DNA from: Proteiniphilum sp. UBA4084
Lineage (GTDB): Bacteria; Bacteroidota; Bacteroidia; Bacteroidales; Dysgonomonadaceae
Length of the DNA stretch: 30,854 bases
Direction: 5' to 3'
Assembly (NCBI GenBank): GCA_002383605.1
Contig: DFYK01000027.1
Span: forward strand, 1-30,854
Shown: in pieces, positions 25,640-30,854 of the stretch
Position numbering within the stretch: position 1 is the stretch's first letter
How the letters are laid out: each line of letters begins with the position of its first letter
The notes under the pieces: generated by a model
Database searches by the model: none
Told to the model about the DNA's origin: nothing
What the model saw: the letters and a program-made list of their open reading frames with translations, nothing else
Position numbers and translations under genes: made by a program

Positions 25640-27595
25640 ATGCATTACCTCTTTATGCTGTTCATGCTATCTGGTTTGTTGCTCTCCTCCTGTGCCGATA
25701 CCCCGTTACCCACAGAAGAAGAAAACAAAAGGAATGAGAAGCCGGTTATTCCCCCTATGGTTCCAGAAACGGGAACCGGGTTACCCCAGCTTTATGTGGA
25801 TGGAAGATACCTAAAGAACAACGAGGGGCAGGTGATCAACTTGCATGGATTCGCACAAACTTATAGTCCTTATTTTAATCAGAATGCATGGGGAAACCAC
25901 GATGTGGCAGGATGTCTCCGTTACAACAAGATGATGATCGATGGCATCCTTTCTGCAGGATGGAAAATGAACTTCGTCCGGATGCACATGGATCCCTACT
26001 GGAGTGATGACCCTTCCAAAGCATCAGTCCGGTATGAAGGGCATGAACGTTTTTCTATCACCCGCTTTAAAAAATACCTGGATGAGCTGTTCATCCCCAT
26101 GGCAACATATGCCAACGATAAAGGGTTGTATGTGGTGTTTCGTCCACCCGGTGTCGCCCCCGGGAAAATTGCTGTGGGTGATGACTACAACCTCTTTCTG
26201 GAAGAGGTGTGGAGCACCGTCTCGGCACATCCGAAAATAAAAAACAATCCCGGCATCATGTTTGAACTGGCCAACGAGCCGATCAACATACTGGGACCCG
26301 ATGGAACCTATGCCAGCAACGGTCAGGGACACTTCGACCGGATGAAATCATTCTGCCAGCGCATCGTCGATAAGATACGTGCCAATGCGGACAATAATAT
26401 CATATGGGTACCGGGACTGGCCTACCAGTCTTCCTTCAGCGGCTATACCAACAACCCGGTGGAGGGAAACAATATTGGTTATGCCGTGCATGCCTATCCC
26501 GGCTGGTACGGGAGTGATACCGAGGAGGCAAGCCCCGAGCTGGGTGGTACGATGGGTGGCGGCTATGAGAGCTTCCAGCGCGGCTGGAACACACAGATAA
26601 AGCCGGTAGCCGATTTTGCGCCGGTAATGGTCACAGAGATGGACTGGGCACCAAAAAAATATGAAGCTTCCTGGGGTAAAAGCTTCACAGGTTCACTGGG
26701 AGGACCGGGATTCGGCGCTAATTTTAAGTATATTGCCGATATGACCGGTAACGTGAGCTGGCTCCTCTTTACCGAATGCCACCGACTGGCGGCCTTCAAC
26801 AATGCACCGGGTACACCGGGACAATACACATTTCTAAACGATCCGGAAGCCTGTCCATGGCCCATCTATCACTGGTTCAAGGAATATGCGGCCGGAGGAT
26901 CCGGTACTGACGCAATATTGCAAAAACTGGAGATCGTGGGTGTTGACCATGAGTTGCAGATACTTACCGGAGGGGAGCGTTACCTGATTACCGTGGGCAC
27001 CTTTGCCGACGGTTTTGCCCGCCCTGTAACGGCCGATACACGCTTCCATGTTTCCGACGAATCAATCATACGGGTTACAGACAAGGGTATGTTGCATGCA
27101 CTGAAAGATGGCTCAGCCACAGTCACTGCCACCTACACCTCGCAGGGCGGTATCACCCGGGAAAAGGCAGTCACCATCCGTGCCACCACCTTCCCGCTTA
27201 CAGCAGCCATGTTTAACCCCTCCATCTTCGGAGATGGATCATTTGATGAGGAGACCAACACGCTGATTACCGGTCAGTGGGGCTTTGGTGGTTGGTGGTA
27301 CAACAAGGGTGTGGATCTCTCCAGCTATCATTACCTGGTGGCGGAGCTGGACAACGACAACGAGTCGGGTGTCTCCTTCCGCCTCTTCGATGAAAACAAT
27401 TACTGGTCACCACCCGCGCTATACGATTTTGGCAGCGGACGCCGTGTGACGGTCGACCTGCACAACATGTACAAACAGGTGGGGAGCCAAAAGGTCAAAC
27501 TAAACCCCTCCCACATCTACATCATTGGTTTCTGGTCATCAGGAAATAAACCGATCGTCATCAAAAATGTATATCTTACAGACAATCCTATCTAA
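25640..27595 (+). CDS. GH5 endo-glycanase lipoprotein with Ig-like (Big_2) and C-terminal beta-sandwich domains
   Basis: Retaining endo-glycosidase, predicted from the context to act on xylan. The chosen start is ATG 25640, because it gives a proper lipoprotein signal (lipobox LLSSC, C18); the in-frame ATG at 25601 lies inside the terminator hairpin. The 651-residue product has a GH5 barrel at about residues 40-410 (VINLHGFAQTYSPYF; NFVRMHMDPYW; acid/base E213 in FELANEP; HAYPGWYG; nucleophile E333 in VTEMDWA; SWLLFTECH), then a bacterial Ig-like Big_2 domain (about 425-515: LEIVGVDHELQILTGGERY, VTDKGMLHALKDGSATVTATY), then a jelly-roll-like C-terminal domain (about 520-651) that may bind glycan. 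GH5_21 is a xylanase subfamily found in such loci and is a candidate, but I cannot assign it from sequence reading alone. Confidence 0.85.
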   Translation: MHYLFMLFMLSGLLLSSCADTPLPTEEENKRNEKPVIPPMVPETGTGLPQLYVDGRYLKNNEGQVINLHGFAQTYSPYFNQNAWGNHDVAGCLRYNKMMIDGILSAGWKMNFVRMHMDPYWSDDPSKASVRYEGHERFSITRFKKYLDELFIPMATYANDKGLYVVFRPPGVAPGKIAVGDDYNLFLEEVWSTVSAHPKIKNNPGIMFELANEPINILGPDGTYASNGQGHFDRMKSFCQRIVDKIRANADNNIIWVPGLAYQSSFSGYTNNPVEGNNIGYAVHAYPGWYGSDTEEASPELGGTMGGGYESFQRGWNTQIKPVADFAPVMVTEMDWAPKKYEASWGKSFTGSLGGPGFGANFKYIADMTGNVSWLLFTECHRLAAFNNAPGTPGQYTFLNDPEACPWPIYHWFKEYAAGGSGTDAILQKLEIVGVDHELQILTGGERYLITVGTFADGFARPVTADTRFHVSDESIIRVTDKGMLHALKDGSATVTATYTSQGGITREKAVTIRATTFPLTAAMFNPSIFGDGSFDEETNTLITGQWGFGGWWYNKGVDLSSYHYLVAELDNDNESGVSFRLFDENNYWSPPALYDFGSGRRVTVDLHNMYKQVGSQKVKLNPSHIYIIGFWSSGNKPIVIKNVYLTDNPI

Positions 27596-27607
27596 CAATA
27601 TAAGCGT

Positions 27608-29194
27608 ATGAAACAACTTTTTCAATCATTGCTGTCGTTCTTCATCCTTCTCGCGTTATTCAGCGGAACGACCCTAGCGGGCGACGGAACAAAAGCGACC
27701 AACCCCATCATCTGGGCCGACGTGCCCGACGCAGCCATGGTGCGCGTGGGTGACACCTATTACATGAGTAGTACGACCATGCATATGAGTCCCGGACTCC
27801 CCATCATGAAATCAAAAGACCTGGTGAACTGGAAGCTGGTCAGCTATGCCTATGACACACTGGCCAACAACGAAAAGATCCGGCTTGAAAACGGAAACAA
27901 CGCCTATGGCGCGGGCTCCTGGGCCAGCAGCATCCGCTTTCATAATGGCCTTTACTACGTCTCCACCTTTTCTGCCACTTCGGGGAAAACACATGTCTTC
28001 ACCACCGATAACATCGAAAAAGGAGAGTGGAAAGAGAAATCCTTTGAACCGGTGCTACATGACCACACCCTCTTCTTTGATGACAACGGGAAGGTATACA
28101 TGATCTACGGAGCCGGCGACATCCGTATTGCAGAGCTTACAGCTGAGGTCTCCGGTTTAAAAGAAAACGGGATCAACAAGGAGATCATACCGAATGCCAG
28201 CCGCGTAGCATCGGAAAAAGTCGGCCTTCCTGCCGAGGGATCACAGATGGTGAAGCACAATGGTTATTATTACCTTTTCAACATCACCTGGCCTCCCAAC
28301 GACATGCGGACAGTGATCGTACATCGTGCGAAAGAGATTACCGGGCCCTATGAGGGCAAAGTGGTGCTAAGAGATCGAGGCATTGCACAGGGCAGCATCA
28401 TCGACACACCCCAGGGTGAGTGTTATGCCTATATGTTTCGCGATTATGGAGCGGTGGGGCGTATCCCCTATCTGATGCCGATGAAATGGGAGAATGACTG
28501 GCCGGTGCTGGGTGTAAACGGAACTGTTCCCGACACACTGGATATCAACACGGCGGAGCAACTGGGAGTATGGGGCATCGTAGCCTCTGACGAGTTCAAC
28601 CGTATGCCGGATGATGATCCGTTGCCTTTATGCTGGCAGTGGAACCACAACCCGGACAATCGCTACTGGTCGCTATCCGACTCACCGGGATATCTCCGGC
28701 TGACCTGCGGCAGAATAGACAAATCTCTTCTGCAAGTGAGAAACACACTGACTCAGCGCACCTTCGGCCCTGTTTCTGCGGCATCCACCTTCGTGGAGGT
28801 CAACGGCATGAAGAATGGTGATTATGCAGGCATGATTGCACTGCAGAAAAAATATGCCTTCGTCGGCGTAAAAAAAGAGAACAACCAACAAACCATCGTG
28901 ATGATCAACGGTGAAGGTGAAGAACCGCTGGAGATCGCATCCCTTCCTCTCAACCAGAATGGTGTGCATTTGAAAATAGCATGTGATTTTACCAGGCGAA
29001 CAGACAAAGCTTCCTTCTTCTACAGCCTCGACGGCGTAAGTTGGACTGCCATCGGCAATAACCTGCAAATGGCTTATACTCTACCCCATTTTATGGGCTA
29101 TCGGTTTGGGCTGACCTACTGTGCTACCAAAGAGGCGGGAGGTTTTGCCGATTTTGATTATTACCGGATTGAAGACCGCATCAGTGATCAATAA
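27608..29194 (+). CDS. GH43 glycosidase with C-terminal beta-sandwich (arabinofuranosidase/xylosidase type)
   Basis: Predicted to remove arabinofuranose or xylose from xylan fragments. The 528-residue protein has a type I signal peptide (cleavage near TLA24) and a GH43 domain at about residues 30-320. The presumed carboxylates are general base D41 in VPDAAM, modulator D152 in VLHDHTLFF and general acid E210 in PAEGSQMV; PIMKSKDLVNWK and NGYYYLFNITW are further GH43 marks. The C-terminal 200 residues (from about FNRMPDDDPLPLCWQWNH to FADFDYYRIED) are a beta-sandwich of the GH43_C2/DUF1349 type. The architecture resembles GH43_12 arabinofuranosidases of Bacteroidota xylan loci; that subfamily is an educated guess. 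It starts 12 bases after the GH5 gene and ends 29 bases before the GH8 gene. Confidence 0.87.
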   Translation: MKQLFQSLLSFFILLALFSGTTLAGDGTKATNPIIWADVPDAAMVRVGDTYYMSSTTMHMSPGLPIMKSKDLVNWKLVSYAYDTLANNEKIRLENGNNAYGAGSWASSIRFHNGLYYVSTFSATSGKTHVFTTDNIEKGEWKEKSFEPVLHDHTLFFDDNGKVYMIYGAGDIRIAELTAEVSGLKENGINKEIIPNASRVASEKVGLPAEGSQMVKHNGYYYLFNITWPPNDMRTVIVHRAKEITGPYEGKVVLRDRGIAQGSIIDTPQGECYAYMFRDYGAVGRIPYLMPMKWENDWPVLGVNGTVPDTLDINTAEQLGVWGIVASDEFNRMPDDDPLPLCWQWNHNPDNRYWSLSDSPGYLRLTCGRIDKSLLQVRNTLTQRTFGPVSAASTFVEVNGMKNGDYAGMIALQKKYAFVGVKKENNQQTIVMINGEGEEPLEIASLPLNQNGVHLKIACDFTRRTDKASFFYSLDGVSWTAIGNNLQMAYTLPHFMGYRFGLTYCATKEAGGFADFDYYRIEDRISDQ

Positions 29195-29223
29195 TAGAAA
29201 TTACATCCTAACTGTCATATCGT

Positions 29224-30501
29224 ATGAAAAATAAACTGCTCCGTCTAATCATACTATTGAGTTGCATGCAGTTGACCAACTGTGCTTCTGCAGCCCAAAG
29301 ACCCTGGGATAAAGGGGCTTTCGAAACCGGAAAGTATCGTAATCTCCTCGCCGAAATGGGTTACAAACAGCGTGAGATAGATGCCAAACTGGATGAGACG
29401 TTCACCGATCTGTTTGAGGGGCCACAGAAAATATATTTTGAAGCCGGAGACTCCATGGCCTACATCTCCGACATCAAAAATAACGATGTACGCTCGGAAG
29501 GAATGTCTTATGGTATGATGATCGCCGTGCAGTTCAACAAAAAAGAGATATTCGACCGCCTCTGGCGCTGGTCGAAACATTACATGCAACACCCGGAAGG
29601 TCCTATGAAAGGGTATTTCCGTTGGAGCTGCCGAACAGATGGTACACCCAATTCACAGGGTCCGGCCTCCGATGGGGAGTTATATTACATCACTTCCCTC
29701 ATCTTTGCCTCCAACCGCTGGGGCAATGATACCGGCATCGATTATCTCTCGGAGGCGCAGCTCATCCTAAACAGCTCCATGGACAAAACCGGCGAAAACG
29801 GTGTAACACCGCTGATTCATCCCGAACACCAACTGATCACTTTTGTGCCGACTGGTAATGGCGCTGGCTTCACTGATCCTTCCTACCATGTTCCTGCCTT
29901 CTACGAAGTGTGGGCTCAATGGGCGGATGATGGAAGAGCCGACTACTGGAGGGAGTGTGCCCGAATAAGCCGTGATTACCTGCAAAAAGTCATTCACCCC
30001 GAAACAGGGTTGAACCCCGACTACAGTCACTACGACGGATCGTTGCTCAACAGCGGACGCATCATCGGCGATGCCTTCCGCTTCGACTCATGGCGCGTAC
30101 CAATGAATATAGCCCTCGATTATTCCTGGTCCTGCGAAGACAGGGAGCGGCAACAGCAATATGGTCATACGATTCAGAATTTCCTATATGCACAAGGAGT
30201 GGAGACCTTCGTGGATCAGTACAATGTGGATGGAAGCGAAGTGAAAGAAATCCTGGGTGCCGGCGGATATAAGAAACTACGTCACTCGCTGGGCCTTGTA
30301 GCCAGCTCGGCAGCCATATCACTGGTCTGTTCGCACGAAAAGAGCGGGGAGTTTGTGGAACATTTCTGGAACAGCCGCCATGAACCTTATGAGGATGGCT
30401 ACTTCGATGCTTACTACGACGGTTTGTTGCGATTGTTTGCATGGATGCACCTGAGCGGCAGATATCAGATCATCACCCCGGAGGCAGACCTCTCCTTGTA
30501 A
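29224..30501 (+). CDS. GH8 enzyme, reducing-end xylose-releasing exo-oligoxylanase (Rex) type
   Basis: Inverting enzyme that most likely removes xylose from the reducing end of xylo-oligosaccharides. The 425-residue protein starts with a lipoprotein-like signal (lipobox LTNC, C20), although SPI cleavage after SAA24 is also possible; the residues after the Cys (ASAAQ) lack an acidic export signal, which suggests the periplasm. The single (alpha/alpha)6 domain shows general acid E92 in DVRSEGMSYGM, PASDGELYYITSL and the putative base D288 in FRFDSWRVPMN, together with HYDGSLLNSGRIIGDA. Size and motifs agree with Rex-type GH8 proteins rather than the longer endo-acting cellulases. It lies in the downstream enzyme operon between two GH43 genes. 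Confidence 0.86.
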   Translation: MKNKLLRLIILLSCMQLTNCASAAQRPWDKGAFETGKYRNLLAEMGYKQREIDAKLDETFTDLFEGPQKIYFEAGDSMAYISDIKNNDVRSEGMSYGMMIAVQFNKKEIFDRLWRWSKHYMQHPEGPMKGYFRWSCRTDGTPNSQGPASDGELYYITSLIFASNRWGNDTGIDYLSEAQLILNSSMDKTGENGVTPLIHPEHQLITFVPTGNGAGFTDPSYHVPAFYEVWAQWADDGRADYWRECARISRDYLQKVIHPETGLNPDYSHYDGSLLNSGRIIGDAFRFDSWRVPMNIALDYSWSCEDRERQQQYGHTIQNFLYAQGVETFVDQYNVDGSEVKEILGAGGYKKLRHSLGLVASSAAISLVCSHEKSGEFVEHFWNSRHEPYEDGYFDAYYDGLLRLFAWMHLSGRYQIITPEADLSL

Positions 30502-30551
30502 AATAACGAAAATAGTCAATACAATATATAATCGCTTTTATAATTCTGTTT

Positions 30552-30854
30552 ATGAAAAATCTGAACGCTTTGTTTCACAAACAAATTCTCACCGGAATCT
30601 GTCTGGTCATCTGTCTCTGCTCCATTCCGGGGTTAATGGCACAACAACCGAAGTTTATCCATCATGCCGCCGGGAACCCATATCTCCCTCTGTGGGAGCA
30701 TCTGCCCGACGGAGAACCCCGCGTGTTTGAAGACCCCGACAATCCAGGCAAATACCGCGCCTACATCATCGGCTCGCATGACCTGCGATTTACCAGTTAC
30801 TGCGGTCCCGATATCAGGATGTGGTCGGCACCTGTGGAGGACCTCTCCCGGTGG
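30552..30854 (+). CDS. GH43-family protein, N-terminal part only (cut by window end)
   Basis: The frame from ATG 30552 is open for 101 codons to the last base. It begins with a hydrophobic signal peptide (GICLVICLCSIPGLMAQ, cleavage near MA30-Q31). The mature N-terminus reads NPYLPLWEHLPDGEPRVFED, then KYRAYIIGSHD and DIRMWSAPVEDL. This is the first-blade pattern of a GH43 group common in Bacteroidota; D53 in PDGEPRVF is the likely general base. About 50 bases separate it from the GH8 stop, with no terminator. Arabinofuranosidase or xylosidase activity is inferred from family and context; the catalytic acid lies beyond the window. Confidence 0.75.
   Translation, partial: MKNLNALFHKQILTGICLVICLCSIPGLMAQQPKFIHHAAGNPYLPLWEHLPDGEPRVFEDPDNPGKYRAYIIGSHDLRFTSYCGPDIRMWSAPVEDLSRW

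Noticed and set aside
27185..27595. Type IX secretion C-terminal domain on the GH5 protein
   Set aside because: The terminal residues do not show the conserved T9SS sorting pattern, and the protein has a lipoprotein signal that already explains its location.

Overview
This window is a xylan polysaccharide utilization locus (PUL) from a member of the Bacteroidota, most likely Bacteroidales. The evidence is three SusC/SusD-type pairs, a hybrid two-component regulator, Bacteroidota-style lipoproteins, AT-rich leaders without clear Shine-Dalgarno sequences, and -7 elements of the TAnnTTTG type. I cannot name the genus. No tRNA, rRNA, insertion sequence, CRISPR array or phage gene is visible, and every large ORF appears intact except the two cut by the window edges.

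Layout. (1) 3-3023, plus strand: the 3' part of a hybrid two-component sensor/regulator (HTCS), the usual inducer-sensing switch of such loci. (2) 3061-4404, minus strand: a secreted GH43 enzyme with a C-terminal CBM6-like domain, convergent with the HTCS. (3) 4405-4776: a divergent control region. (4) 4777-10849: a SusC/SusD pair followed by a CE1-type esterase, closed by a perfect hairpin. (5) 10850-11218: a control region with an exact 7-1-7 Fur-type inverted repeat. (6) 11219-12337: a single-domain GH10 xylanase lipoprotein. (7) 12338-12606: a control region. (8) 12607-25562: two tandem SusC/SusD pairs, a DUF1735-type lipoprotein and a large GH10 xylanase with carbohydrate-binding modules inserted in its catalytic domain. 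This matches the order of the known xusA-xusB-xusC-xusD-xusE-xyn10C core of Bacteroidota xylan loci. It ends in a strong intrinsic terminator. (9) 25640-30854: a tightly spaced enzyme set of GH5, GH43, GH8 (Rex-like) and a further GH43 cut by the window end.

Inferred working model: the surface GH10 (23370) and probably the GH5 cut xylan outside the cell. XusB, XusD, XusE and the first SusD capture the fragments and the three SusC channels import them. In the periplasm the esterase removes acyl groups, the GH43 enzymes remove arabinose or xylose, GH10 (11219) shortens the chains, and the GH8 enzyme trims xylose from reducing ends. A product of this process would activate the HTCS.

The points most worth a second look are regulatory: the perfect Fur-box-like palindrome before a xylanase gene, an 11-bp-phased direct repeat abutting the first susC promoter, a terminator inside an otherwise collinear operon, and a near-perfect tandem duplication directly before a susC start codon.
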